A stretch of 64,000 bases of DNA from Forficula auricularia (lineage: Eukaryota > Arthropoda > Insecta > Dermaptera > Forficulidae). Positions 54,301 through 64,000 of the stretch are shown in pieces. A program made the translations under genes and the position numbers. The notes under the pieces are model-generated. The model did not search any database. It had not been told where the DNA came from and saw only the letters and a list, made by a program, of their open reading frames with translations. Positions within the stretch are counted from its first letter, which is position 1. Each line of letters opens with the position of its first letter. Location of the stretch: positions 17,236,455-17,300,454 of the forward strand of contig JALMQS010000187.1 in the NCBI GenBank assembly GCA_024734495.1, given 5' to 3'.

Positions 54301-57300
54301 TAAATATTGGCCATAGATACTGGCAGGGGGAAAAAGTGAAACAAATTTCTATCCAAATTTGGCACAGCGATCAAATCCTATTTGCCATCCCTGGTTTAAG
54401 GGAACAGGGAATTAATTGCTCTTATAGGCAGAAGCTGGCTAAATATTAAGTTTTATTCTAATAAATTTTATTATATATTTCAGTTTTTAAAGCAAAAAAA
54501 TCAGAAATGGATTGGGTAGTTAAGAGAAGTGGCCTTAATCTTGAAAATGTACTTGACGATGCATGTGTAAGATTAAGAGGCCTTCCTTTTGGATGCTCAA
54601 AAGAAGAAATCGCTCAATTTTTCTCAGGTAAATTAATAACAATAATAAATATAATAACAATAAATTTATAAAAAAAAAATGATTTTTCATAAAACTAAGT
54701 AATTTTATCTAATACTTTTGTTTGATGAATAACATTAATTAAATTTTAACATAAGAATTCAGAATGACATCGATATATAGATTATATTTTTCGAAAAAGT
54801 AAATTATACATATTGTTTCAATATTAAATCTAATTAGCCCGAAAAAAGGCCACGCTGCCCAATAAATATGCCCAAGCTGGAAATAATTTTAATCTATTTG
54901 AAATCTTTGGCTTGCTTTGGTCCATGAATCTTTGTGATCCTTAAACGATTGTCAATCTAATAATTTAGTCAAATTAGCAAAATAAAATTTTATAATCAGA
55001 TAATGACAAAATATATATAAAAAAAATTGTAAGATATGTATTACTTTATATACAAATCTATAATTTTGGAATTTTACAATAAGTTTACATATGCAACAAA
55101 TCTCTTAGCTGACAACCGATGTCCTTTATTACAACTGTTATACTCCTTCAGGGCATATGTCAAAAAATATTTTATTTTATTAATTTTTATATTACATTTA
55201 TTTTTAACCTTTATTTTTAAACCCTGCTTGTCCTGATGTCTATAAAAAAATTTCTTCATTTTCTAAGTTAATTTCAGGAATTATTTTAATCTATATTATT
55301 ATATTTCTTTCAAATAAAATATTTAAGTTATATATTATGCAAAAATAAAATAAATAAATAAATTTTCCATATGACACGTTAATGAATTACTTAAAATTAA
55401 ATTAATTTTCTTTGAACACAATCTCGTACTATACCTGAAAATTTTATAAAAATAAAAATATAATTTTTTTAAAAGAATTAATTTAACTGGGTCTCCTCTG
55501 ATTGGTGATAATAAATATATACCCATATATACAGGTTGTCCCATATCACAACAATAAACCGTGAACAGAGGATAGACAAGTTTATGACGGTCAAGAACCT
55601 CAATTTTTTTTTTAATTTCTCATAGTTTCGAGTTATAAGCATTTTTTTGAAAATGTTGAAAATCTCTACCCTGCCCTAAATAATGAGATACTGTGCTATA
55701 AATTTACATATTTTATTATTCTAATTGTTGTTACGCAATCCTGAATAAGAAAACATGTTTTCGAAATACCACTATGTTATCCAGCATAATCACCTTTACA
55801 ACTCAAGCATTCATTGAAAGGACGAAAATTTACCACAAAGGAGATGGTATTAGTTGTTATGGATTTGTGATTTGCAGAACAAAACAACAATTTTTTTTCG
55901 AAAGGATTAGAATATTTTTTGATCTATGCATTAAATGTATAGAGTTGAAAGGTGATTATACTGAATTAAATATTATAGTATTACTTAGCGAAAACATTCA
56001 GTCTAATTAAATTAATTGAACCGCGTAAATTTGAATAATTTCCATGATTCAGCCTGCGAATTTTTTGCAGTTCATAAATCATTTCATTATTTTTGTTTTG
56101 AAAAGGAAAATGAAATTTAGCATCTGGCAGGATTCGAACCTGCGTCTTCCTCTATAGCCGAGGCTGCGCTAACCAACTGCGCTACAGATGAATCCTACCA
56201 GAGAAGCCATATTAGATCGATGTCATTTTTCCTTTTGGCGGTTATCTTCTAGACTAGTCTAGTGACTTTTGATTTTGTATAAACATTTTATTTTTAACGA
56301 ACTCAGTTCCATTTTTATTTTGAAATTAATTAAATTAATTCAGTCTAAATTCAGGAAAGATCATCTATAAATCAATTCCCCCTTTATATACTTGGATGTA
56401 TTTATTTATATATTATATTTTAAAATAAATTCTTGATAGTTTTTTTTTTATGAGTTAAGATTTTCTAGGTCACTTGTTTCACATTAAAATTAAAAAAATA
56501 AAAGATGTAAATTTTTCAATATATATATTTCGAGCTGTAAGCTCATCTTCATGAAAGTACAGAATTAATTTTAATGTGAAACAAGTGACCTAGAAATCTT
56601 AACTCATAGTAAATGAATATTGCATATAATTTAAATTAAATTAGCGAACGAAGAAATTTTTTTTATATTATAGACAAAAGGATCAGCCGGGATTCGAATG
56701 GGAGGCGTTTGAATATAATTGCATATAATATTTATTTACTTTTATCTGTATATATAAATATTATAGTTCTTTAAATACAAACATAAGAAACATTATTAAA
56801 CATTTCTTCTGATTGTATTTAAAGAATTATATCATACATATATTTATCTATACATGTGAGTATATTAACATCAATCAGAGCACGTCATTTTTTATTTATT
56901 TTTAAAATATCTGTTAGTTTCTACAAGAAAATCTTTTAATTTACAATTTATTTATTCTCATAAGGACTTTTCAATAATTTATTCATTGAAATGCAAATTA
57001 TTTTTATATTCTTAAATGATTTAAAATTGAAATTAAGATTTGTATAATTTACTGTACATTTTAAAATTAATATAGTTTGAATTTCTAATTGTTTATTGTG
57101 TGTTGACTTTGGGTATATTGTTTATTGATTGGGTAGGGTTGGAGATAGTACCGAACGGGATATCCATCCCGACTGACTACAAAGGAAGGAGTACTGGGGA
57201 GGCTTTCGTTCGGTTTATAAGCAAGGAGGTGGCAGATAAAGCTCTGCTCAAACACAAGGATAAAATAGGACACAGGTGGGGAAGGACAGAATGAAGGGAG

Positions 57301-60300
57301 GGATCGGGTGGGAGGATTCCCAAATCCGGTTCTTTTACATCCCTTTTCCTCTGTAATTTGTATGTATTATACATTCTATTAAGCATTAAAAACGGTTAAC
57401 ATGTTTTGCAATTATTTTACTTTTAAATTTCCATATTCATAATTGTAAAAATTAAATCAATAATATCAATTGGGAATTTTTAGCTAATTTTGAAAATAAA
57501 ATAATTTTTAAAAATAATAACCCCCAAAGCATTATATTAAAATTGCAAAACTGTATACCGACACTCCTTTGAAATATTATACATATTGGCGATTCTTTAA
57601 AAATTTCTCAAACTACTAAAATTAAAGCAGTTATAAAATTTTTAAATCACTTTTAATATATAAAAAAAAACAATTAATTATGTTTTTAGCTATAAAAGAT
57701 CGATTTTTATATATACATATATATAATTATTTGAGATGTATAAGGTAAAGGTTCCAGTAGTGGGTCTGTGCCTATAGTGGGCCAGATGCAAGACAAAAAA
57801 TTTTGTACTTTTCTTGCATCTGGCCCACTATAGGTACATGCCCACTACTGGAACCTTTACCTTAATAGGAATTCAAATTTATAGAAGACCATTTGGAGCA
57901 TAAAGAGGCCTTGAGAAGGAGATTCGGGGTCCAAAGCGACCCTCGCAGCTAGTGTCTTATATGATTCCAAATTTTTAAGATGGCTTTTTTTTTTGCAATA
58001 TTTACTTTATTTATTATCAGATGAAAACTCGCATCAATATTTTGTTCATTAATGAAATTTATTATAACAGGATGATCACCACAAGTAGGAACCCTTCTTC
58101 TTATAGGAACGTGTTCTGAAGATAGCGAAAAAAATTTAATTAACAAAGCTTAGTTAAACTATCTTTTGATTAATTTTCGATTTCCGAACAAATCAGAATT
58201 TCCAATCCAATTTTAAATAGAAATATGTATTAAATTGCATATCTTTGGATTGATATTTCAAAAAGAAACAAGTTGTTGATTTATTCTGGAAATAGAATTA
58301 AAAAGATATTATCTATGATGATAAAATATTTTTCGCCATCTTCCATTCACAAATAAAGGGATGGCATGGCTTGTGTTAATCACCCTGTATATTTAATATA
58401 AATTCTATACTATTATAAAACAAAATTTAGAAAAGTTAGAAATATTTGAATTTTACTGATTAGTATTTTGCAGATCATGACATCTTTGATAAAATTAGCC
58501 ATGTGTCACTACTTAAACATTTATTATATATAAAACGAATATTTAAAAATTTTGAAACTTAAATGTGATCTAAATCTATTTAATGCACTTCCAAAAATAA
58601 TGCCTTTGATAATTTTTTATTCTGCTTTAATTTAAATAGACAAGTAATCGCCTATATGCTTATTTCAATTAATATGACTACCCTAGTAATTTTTTTCTTA
58701 CTTTTCAAAAATTGAAATTTTATTAATAAAAAAAAAAAAATTACATAAAAAGAAACAAATATTATTTTTCTCCTCAATAAACATATTTTTTATGACTTTT
58801 TTTTAATAATTAAAAAAAATTTAATTTCTTACACTTTCCAGTGATTATGATATTTTTCTTGCTGATATTTTTTTACCTATATAAAAATTCACTTTCATAA
58901 TTAGTTTTCTTTTGTTTATGACTAACAATAAAATATGTATATATACAAGAAGAAAAGCATTCTTATTAAAATGTTATCTATAAATTAAATAATTTCTCTC
59001 AATTTATGTAAATAATATAATTATCCTTATAATTATATTTAATGGCCATCTGTTTCTTAGGTACATTGAAATATTTAGAAGCTGTCTGGGAGAAGTTCGT
59101 TCTGCCATTGGACCTAAAATGAGAAGTTTATTACCTGGAGGTTTTAATCCAAGACCAACTCCTTATGATAGAGGCGAGCATTTCCCTGGAAACAATCGTT
59201 TTAATATGAACCGAGGTTCCAGAAACTTTAAAAGTAAGTAAATATTTATTTTCTACCTATTTTGTTGATGAAAATTTATTAATAATAATTAAACTATATT
59301 CAAACTCCTCCCAATTAATTACTTCACCCAAAGTTGGAAAATTATTTTTCTTCCTTGTGATTACGCCCCAGGGCAATGAAAAAATAATTTTCCGAATTTT
59401 GGGTGATGTGATTAATTGGGAGGTGTTGAAAATAGTTTAATAATAGTCAGGCCATTACAGAAATGATTAAATAAATTAAATTTTATTCATTAAGACATGC
59501 TACTAGTTTGGGATCAGTTACTTAATGGATAAGAGCCCCTCACACTTTGAAAGCATCGCGCCGAACACTCCAATACCGACTGATACTTTTTATCGAGGGG
59601 TGAACAGCGATTGGAATTAGGTGTACACGGTCTTTGGAATTACTTTGGAATTCATTAGATAATCTATTGTCTTCTACTTGGAAATGAAAGTGAAAGTAGG
59701 TGTACACGATTTTAGGTCGCGGTTCACCCCTCGCATTTTCTATAATAAGATTTTTAACTTACCATGGTATTGAAAAAAATGTTGTTTTTTTGCTTCGTTT
59801 TTACGAAATATCTCAAAAACAGCTGAAAATATTTTGATAAAAACAATTGAATGAAACAAAGGAGTTTTGGTCTACAAGAAAGCCTTATAGAGTAAACATT
59901 GAAAAAATTATATTTTACGAGATATTAATTATTTTGTCAAAATGTCTGTTAGTTAGCTAGTACCTTACCAAATTTTGTGTACGCTCTAGCTCAAAAACTA
60001 GTAAGAAGTTCAAAACGAATTTTAATGTGTAGTTTTTTAGTATTAAGATTAAGAGCTGATTAGATTTTGGTTAAAATCGAACCCACAATTAAGAGAGGGG
60101 GGGGGGGGGGGGGGGGGCACCTTTTTTAAAAATTGAAAAAATCGCCTAATTTCAATCTTTAGCAACATTTTAGTTAAATTGATTTTAGCGTTATCGGTAG
60201 GGATTAAAGATCCATGTTTCGAAACCAGTTGGGTCAATTTTTAAAATATTTATTTAATTTCACCACAGGTTTAGAAACACTGATCTAGTCTCATTAGTCT

Positions 60301-62977
60301 AGTTTTAATTTTGACTAATTTAAGTATGCATTAAATATTCATTTTACTATAATTAACTCTAGAGGAATGTATAAATTTTCTTTGTTTAATTGTATTTATA
60401 TTAATTTAAATAATTATTTGTATTTATTTTTTTGATATTGAATTTTATATTTCTTGAAAAATTCTAAAATTATTATTAATGTTGATATTTTTATAATCGT
60501 ACGATTTTTTAGATTTTGGAGATTTCGACGATGGCCCAAATTGGAATATGAATAACTGGGGTCCTGGTGGTCTTGGACCAAGAGACCGTGGACTTCCTAT
60601 GTCTGTGAATAATGGTGGTGGCTTTCCTAACAGAAGAATGAGTGGCCCGTCCAATAATTGGAATATTAATGGATCATCTAGTACTGGTCATTGTATTCAT
60701 ATGCGAGGTCTTCCATTTAGAGCTACCGCTGCCGATATAAACAATGTACGTTAAAATTTTTATTATTTTTATACTTCTGAAATCCAAATAAAAAATAATT
60801 ATTAATGTATAATGACATACGCTATTTAAGGTAGTTGTTTCGCGACAATACTAGCAAAAAGTTAATCCTAGAGTATATAGAACAGACAATAAGGATTCAT
60901 AAGCCCAAAACTTTTTGCTGTTTATGTACCGATTCTAGCCAATCCACTCATTTGACAAATCTGGCACCATTGTAAGAGATTGAATATTTTTATATTAAAA
61001 TGACAGATAAAATACATTTTAAAGGTGTATTTATTTTCTATAAAAATCGTTTTGTAATTTTTTACCAAATGTAAGCCTACGTTACAACTTATGAAAATTA
61101 TAATTTTGAAAAAATCTAGCGCATCCGCGCTTTATACATCTTTCGCTGGTTAAATAAATGCGCTGTTGCCAAATTGTTTTTAGTGTAAATTTTTTATACG
61201 TTTTTCATTATTATCTCAGAAACTGTGTTGTAACTATGAATCAAAATTGTCTTAAAATATGCATTGGTTTTTGTTTAATGTTGGTTTAGTTTTTTTATAA
61301 AATTGGTAAGAAGGTTTTCTTAATTATAATTAAATATGTATGTAAATTTTCCGATATCCCGTATAAGAGTCTGAAAAACTCTATTTTTGAAATTTAATAT
61401 CTCCGGAACTATATTGTTCATAAATTTTGTTTTGCCACCATTCGATGCAGAAGTATTTAAATAATAATCTATCTAAATTTCAAAAAAATCATAAGAAAAC
61501 ACATTTGGCGGAACAACTACCTTAAAAATCATGATACAAATAAAAAGAAATTATCAAGTATAGATAAATCCACGTCTTGAATTTCATATTATAATGAAGC
61601 ATGTAAAAGGGCAATAAATTTAAAATTTAAATAGATTAATGAATGTAATTCTCTTATATAAAACAATCATTTAATTAAATATCTAATATTCATTGAAAAT
61701 TAATTAATTTATCAATGGACATTTTTAATGTAAGTAAGTGTAAATTACAAGCTCAACAACTTAGTTTCACACACAGATATCCATTAGACAGAAAAATGAT
61801 TTAGAGCCTTGCTCGACGACCAAATGCTTGCCTTAATTTATAAATTTTAATTATATTTAAAAAGAACTGTGTTTTGTAGCCCTATTTTATTTTAATGAAT
61901 TGGGTAAGGGGCCAGCTATTGGAAAATAAAAAGTTGAAATAAAAGTCAACTTCTATTTGATACTTTATTTTGGGCAGACGTAATCGATATTTTACAACGT
62001 TTCGAGCGCTACACCGCTGCTCTTCATCAGTGCACGTCAACCAAGTCACAAAAACACGCAAAATTTATCTCCAGTAGACGTTTTAATGATTTCTAATGTA
62101 AAACCTCTGCTGGAGATAAATTTTGCGTGTTTTTGTGACTTGGTTGACGTGCACTGATGAAGAGCAGCGGTGTAGCGCTCGAAATGTTGTAAAATATCGA
62201 TTACGTCTGCCAAAAATAAAGTATCAAATTTATTTTCCCATAACTGGCCCCTTAGCCTTAGCCTTATTGAAATATAAATTTTAAATTATTAATCTCTCTG
62301 ATTGTTATTTATTTATATAAAGAGATTGTCCTCTGCTTGATGTTTTTTTCCTTATTCATTTAAAAGAAATAAAGATTTTCTTCGAATAAATGAGGTCTAT
62401 AAAAAATATACATCAAAATTAATTTTTACTTTTTTTATCATATGACTTCTGAGGAGCAGCAGCAGATCCTGCACATATTTCTCTGGTGGGGTGAATGATG
62501 ATCGAATCATCATTCACCCAGTCAACAAATATTAAGAGATCTGACTAAACAGATCTTTAGATTTAGTTGCCTTATTCTCTCTCCACCCCCCCCCCCCATC
62601 CCCTCTTAATGAATTATTAACAACCTTTAAATAAATAAATAGTAATTATTTATATTTTGAAAATCTTAGTTTTTCAGACCAGTTATTCCTATAAATATTA
62701 GGTTATTATATGACTCAAATGGAAGAGCATCTGGAGAAGCTGATGTAGAATTTGCATCACATGAAGAAGCAGTGAAAAGTATGAATAAGGTAAAGTCTGG
62801 TTATTAATTTAATATATGATAACAAGAACAGAAAATTTATTTTTATTTTATTTTTAGGACAAAGGACATATGCAACACCGATACATTGAACTCTTTTTGA
62901 ATTCAACACCTAATAATAATGGTCCAAATTTTAATAATTTTCCTGTTAACGATGGCAACTATGGCTTAGGTAATTAA
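51346..62977 (+). CDS. glo: hnRNP F/H family RNA-binding protein (glorund-like), three qRRMs, 395 aa, eight exons
   Basis: Exons 51346-51445, 51510-51668, 54484-54627, 57137-57275, 59061-59233, 60513-60745, 62670-62789, 62858-62977; all junctions keep phase (396 codons). Three quasi-RRMs begin at [10 protein letters not shown] (about residue 16), [14 protein letters not shown] (116) and [14 protein letters not shown] (301). Each carries the family signatures GxxSGEAYVE / GRSTGEAFV / [11 protein letters not shown] and ends in HRYIE. A Gly/Asn/Arg-rich linker (about 190-295) precedes qRRM3, as in animal hnRNP F/H. The family binds G-tract RNA to regulate splicing and, in flies, nanos mRNA translation. 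A splice acceptor (TTTTTATAG) about 30 bp before the ATG implies an upstream non-coding exon. The stop may be avoided by splicing at 62970 to 63023. Confidence 0.95.
52420..52675. mobile_element. MITE-like inverted repeat (glo intron 2)
   Basis: ATTACGTATTAACGCCACCG CAGCTA on the left and TAGCTGCGTTGGCGTTAATA CGTAAG on the right, with CACCAAAAG / CTTTAGGTGT-type symmetry inside. No coding sequence is seen. Confidence 0.6.
53085..53815. mobile_element. Repeat with ACCGACTTCAAAAA arms, copy 2 (glo intron 2)
   Basis: Collinear with 39410-40115 and better preserved: AACCGACTTCAAAAAAGGAG at the left edge, then ACCGACTTCAAAAAATTAAA and the matching TTTGAAGTCGGTTTTTATTT at the right. The centre reads GCGAGCGTACCCACCAAACG. 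Confidence 0.7.
54000..54040 (-). other. GAAAC-hairpin motif of foldback type
   Basis: On the minus strand: TTGAGAACGATC, a spacer, GATCGAAACGTCGTA. It has the same layout as the hairpins at 22.7, 42.6 and 62.0 kb, but the first half is TTGAGAA where those have CTGANGA. Possibly a diverged Penelope-like terminal hairpin. Confidence 0.35.
56120..56191 (-). tRNA. tRNA-like gene or pseudogene with irregular anticodon loop
   Basis: On the minus strand a cloverleaf forms: acceptor 6 of 7 pairs (TCATCTG/CAGATGC), D stem GCGC/GCGC, anticodon stem 4 of 5 pairs, T stem GCAGG/CCTGC with loop TTCGAAT. A box (TAGCGCAGTTGG) and B box (GGTTCGAATCC) are perfect. The 7-base anticodon loop reads GGCTATA, so T33 is missing and the nominal anticodon is CTA (would read UAG). 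That makes a functional elongator tRNA unlikely; a tRNA pseudogene or SINE head is likelier. No CCA is encoded, as usual in eukaryotes. Confidence 0.5.
56450..56612. repeat. Foldback with 45-bp arms (glo intron 3)
   Basis: ATGAGTTAAGATTTTCTAGG TCACTTGTTTCACATTAAAATT and its complement enclose TATTTCGAGCTGTAAGCTCATCTTCATG. On the minus strand this again shows TGAAGATGAGC...GCTCGAAAT, the layout of the other foldback hairpins. Confidence 0.7.
57137..57275 (+). CDS. glo: glo exon 4, 139 nt, GC-rich, G-run-flanked
   Basis: Encodes the middle of qRRM2 ([20 protein letters not shown], then [18 protein letters not shown]). Its length is not a multiple of three, so skipping shifts the frame. GC is 66 of 139 bases against 50 of 144 in exon 3. 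The acceptor GATTGGGTAG/GG has a poor pyrimidine tract with GGG on both sides, and the donor AG/GTGGGG runs into a G-rich intron start. Failure to splice out intron 4 gives a TGA at 57292-57294. Confidence 0.9.
57276..57318 (+). promoter_or_regulatory. G-run cluster with a G-quadruplex motif after the exon 4 donor
   Basis: GTGGGGAAGG is followed by GGGAGGGATCGGGTGGG (57296-57312): four G3 tracts with loops of 1, 3 and 1 bases, on the sense strand within 40 bases of the 5' splice site. hnRNP F/H qRRMs bind such G-tracts, so autoregulation of exon 4 splicing is a natural hypothesis. Confidence 0.5.
57747..57864. mobile_element. 118-bp hairpin MITE
   Basis: TAAGGTAAAGGTTCCAGTAG TGGG and CCCACTACTGGAACCTTTACCTTA are perfect inverted ends with a second inverted pair (CTATAGTGGGCCAGATGCAAG). 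TA at both edges suggests a Tc1/mariner-type target. It is close to a single hairpin of about 55 bp. Confidence 0.75.
57890..57952 (+). mobile_element. Helitron 3' end fragment
   Basis: GAGGCCTTGAGAAGGAGATTC, GGGGTCCAAAGCGACCC and TCGCAGCTAG before T. It resembles the CAGCTAG/T ends of the Helitrons at 25500 and 34800. The 5' limit is unclear. Confidence 0.4.
57953..59060. other. glo intron 4, distal part
   Basis: Very AT-rich. ATCACCCTGTATATTTAATAT at 58380 resembles a mariner terminus, but no partner end was found. No gene. Confidence 0.4.
59287..59446. mobile_element. 160-bp inverted-repeat MITE (glo intron 5)
   Basis: AATTAAACTATATTCAAACT CCTCCCAATTAATTAC and its mirror GTGATTAATTGGGAGG, TGTTGAAAATAGTTTAATAAT. 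A second inverted pair is GGAAAATTATTTTTC / GAAAAAATAATTTTCC. A looser inverted region with GGTGTACACGG / AGGTGTACACG follows at 59540-59735. Confidence 0.65.
59780..60250 (-). repeat. Family V repeat with long poly-G
   Basis: Reverse relative of 2090-2700: GAGATATTAATTATTTTGTCA, AAATGTCTGTTAGTTAGCT, AGCTCAAAAACTAGTAAGAAG, then a poly-G of about 19 at 60099-60117. No coding sequence is seen. Confidence 0.45.
60830..61521 (+). mobile_element. TTAA-flanked non-autonomous element, family Z copy 3 (glo intron 6)
   Basis: GGTAGTTGTTTCGCGACAAT and TTTGGCGGAACAACTACC termini with TTAA immediately outside (60826-60829 and 61522-61525). Collinear with 35021-35739 and reverse of 6687-7385. Confidence 0.75.
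61870..62275. mobile_element. Foldback with Penelope-like hairpins (glo intron 6)
   Basis: Inner arms: GCAGACGTAATCGATATTTT, ACAACGTTTCGAGCGCTACA, CCGCTGCTCTTCATCAGTGC and their complements around about 62085. The outer words GTAAGGGGCCAG / ACTGGCCCCTTAGCC match the tandem repeat at 43.5-44.8 kb. In outward sense each arm reads CTGATGAAGAGC...GCGCTCGAAA(C/T)GTTGTA, another hammerhead-like layout. Confidence 0.7.
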
Positions 62978-63051
62978 ACATCTTCTACTAAAGGAAAATA
63001 TAATATATTTTCTGCTTTTTAGAGCGTTTTAAAATAAAAGAGTGTTTTTAA
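62970..63051 (+). other. glo: Possible alternative 3' end of glo (53-nt intron and short last exon)
   Basis: GGCTTAG/GTAATT at 62970 is a good donor, and TTTTCTGCTTTTTAG at 63022 a good acceptor. Splicing would replace the final GN by an eight-residue tail (ERFKIKECF read from the joined codon) with TAA at 63049-63051. Both ends are plausible. AATAAA-like AAAATAAAAG lies in the same stretch. Confidence 0.35.
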
Positions 63052-63164
63052 AAAGTTATTTTTATTATTATTTTATACTTTTTAGTCTTTAAAATTTATA
63101 TTTCTGGCAGTTTTTTTTTTGCATCAATACTTTCACAGGGACTTAAGACTAACTGTGTATAATT

Positions 63165-63238
63165 TGCAAAGAGAAACAAAGAGGTTGTTCTCTGCTTGAT
63201 GCAAATAAACATACACACATATATATCAAAATTATATA

Positions 63239-63297
<59 letters not shown>

Positions 63298-63420
63298 TAT
63301 TTGTTTGAGACTATAGTTTCGAAGGCTTGGCCCTCATCAGTCTTTTTAATTATAAATATTATTTTTCATTGGATCAGTATCGCGTGGATATTGAAATTTT
63401 TTTTTCCTTCTTTCCCAGTT
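63165..63420 (-). mobile_element. Family X copy with hammerhead-like motif and long (TA)n
   Basis: The minus strand reads CTGATGAGGGCCAAGCCTTC GAAACTATAGTCTCAAAC (63307-63340 region), then a (TA)n tract of about 50 bp (63240-63292), GTATGTTTATTTGCATCAAG, CAGAGAACAACCTC and TTTGTTTCTCTTTG. CAGTATCGCGTGGATATTG lies at the other edge, as at 10040. The frame through the TA tract is not a gene. Confidence 0.7.
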
Positions 63421-63765
63421 GAATAGTCAGGTAGAATTAAAAAGAAAATAGGCCTAAAAATTACAGATGATTGACAACCCTAAGTAATAGCAATTGAAAT
63501 TATAATTAAACGTGAAAAATGTATTATTATTTATCTTATATTATTTTTTTCCTTTTAAATAACTTCTAGATATTAATAAAATTATTATTCAAATATATTT
63601 TAATATTAATATCAATTGGAAATTTTAAATTTATTTTAAAATATTGCTAAATACAGAGGGGTCCAAAAAAATGTATCCACTGTTTAAAAGTCCATAACTT
63701 GCAAACTAATTGACGAAGTTGTCTCATTTTTGGTGAAAGTGTAGCTTAAAGTCCACTTAAAGATA

Positions 63766-64000
63766 TCACTGTAGGTGTTCGAAATGGTCACCATTAACAT
63801 CCACACACAAACGATGCCGCCGAACTGCAGCACGAACTACTGACTGCAACGTGTTCAGTCGGATATTTGCACATGAATGTACGATGGATTCTCGAAGTTC
63901 ATCCAATGTGCGTGGCTTTTGTCGAATAACGACGTCCTTTAGTGTTCCCCACGGGTAAAAGTTCAGCCGAGTTGGGTCTGGGGAACGTGGTGGATACTCC
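63766..64000 (-). pseudogene. Mariner/Tc1 (IS630-type) transposase C-terminus, cut by window edge
   Basis: The minus-strand frame begins at the edge with EYPPRSPDPTRLNFYPWGTL, then KDVVIRQKPRTLDELRESIV, ANIRLNTLQSVVRAAVRRHR and ends FEHLQ then TGA at 63766-63768. SPD-x-x-x-L-x-F-x-x-WG is the third-aspartate region of the DDE/D transposase core. GGGGTCCAAAAAAATGTATCC at about 63658 probably is its terminal repeat. Whether the full gene is intact cannot be seen here; T for N/D substitutions suggest it may be old. Confidence 0.75.

Larger units (their letters stand above)
54628..57136. other. glo intron 3: mostly plain AT-rich DNA
   Basis: No coding gene is supported. The frame at 55774-56010 has no recognisable domain. 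Features listed separately are a tRNA-like sequence at 56120-56191 and a foldback at 56450-56612. A partial B-box-like GGATTCGAATGGGAGG lies at about 56690. Confidence 0.4.

Noticed and set aside
55774..56010. Plus-strand frame of 78 codons in glo intron 3
   Set aside because: Reads like part of a protein in places, but no motif, splice site or neighbour supports it.
63196..63426. Plus-strand frame of 76 codons
   Set aside because: Runs through the (TA)n microsatellite of family X.
1..64000. CRISPR arrays, bacterial operons, viral genes
   Set aside because: The direct repeats found have no spacers of the CRISPR kind. Genes are spliced and eukaryotic, and no viral protein was recognised.

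Overview
The window is AT-rich nuclear DNA from an animal, most likely an insect. It has three intron-rich protein-coding genes, all on the + strand: a BORCS6-like gene (about 5.6-18.1 kb), the CRL4 substrate receptor denticleless/Cdt2 (32.2-42.3 kb) and an hnRNP F/H-type gene like Drosophila glorund (51.3-63.0 kb). The insect placement is inferred from gene content, small clean exons, TATA-rich introns and the transposon mix (mariner, hAT, Helitron, jockey/CR1-like LINE, tRNA-SINE, TRIM). The order cannot be fixed by eye.

Layout. 1-5.2 kb: repeats, a C-rich Helitron and a short tandem duplication. 5.2-18.2 kb: a possible small membrane-protein ORF, then BORCS6, with foldback elements, a TTAA-flanked element, a mariner hairpin and two hAT elements inside a LINE in its introns. 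18.2-31.5 kb: intergenic transposon nests, including a three-level nest (23.5-26.1 kb) and a 3.8-kb long-inverted-repeat element carrying a FEN/XPG-like nuclease fragment (26.2-30.0 kb). 31.5-42.4 kb: DTL, preceded by a 60-bp minisatellite that ends about 15 bp before its start codon. 42.4-51.3 kb: more repeats (HHR-like foldback, SINE with an empty-site partner, hAT remnant, LINE 3' end). 51.3-63.0 kb: the hnRNP F/H gene. At the right edge is a mariner transposase C-terminus on the minus strand.

The DTL and hnRNP F/H models close in phase across all eight exons each (481 and 395 residues). The BORCS6 model has clear homologous blocks but two junctions that do not close, so at least one short exon is missing. 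The genes do not form a pathway: BORCS6 acts in lysosome positioning, DTL in replication-coupled protein destruction, and hnRNP F/H in splicing and translational control. The most unusual signals are a family of foldback repeats with a hammerhead-ribozyme-like core, the nuclease-bearing inverted-repeat element, and a quadruplex-type G-run next to a frame-shifting exon of the gene whose product family binds G-runs.
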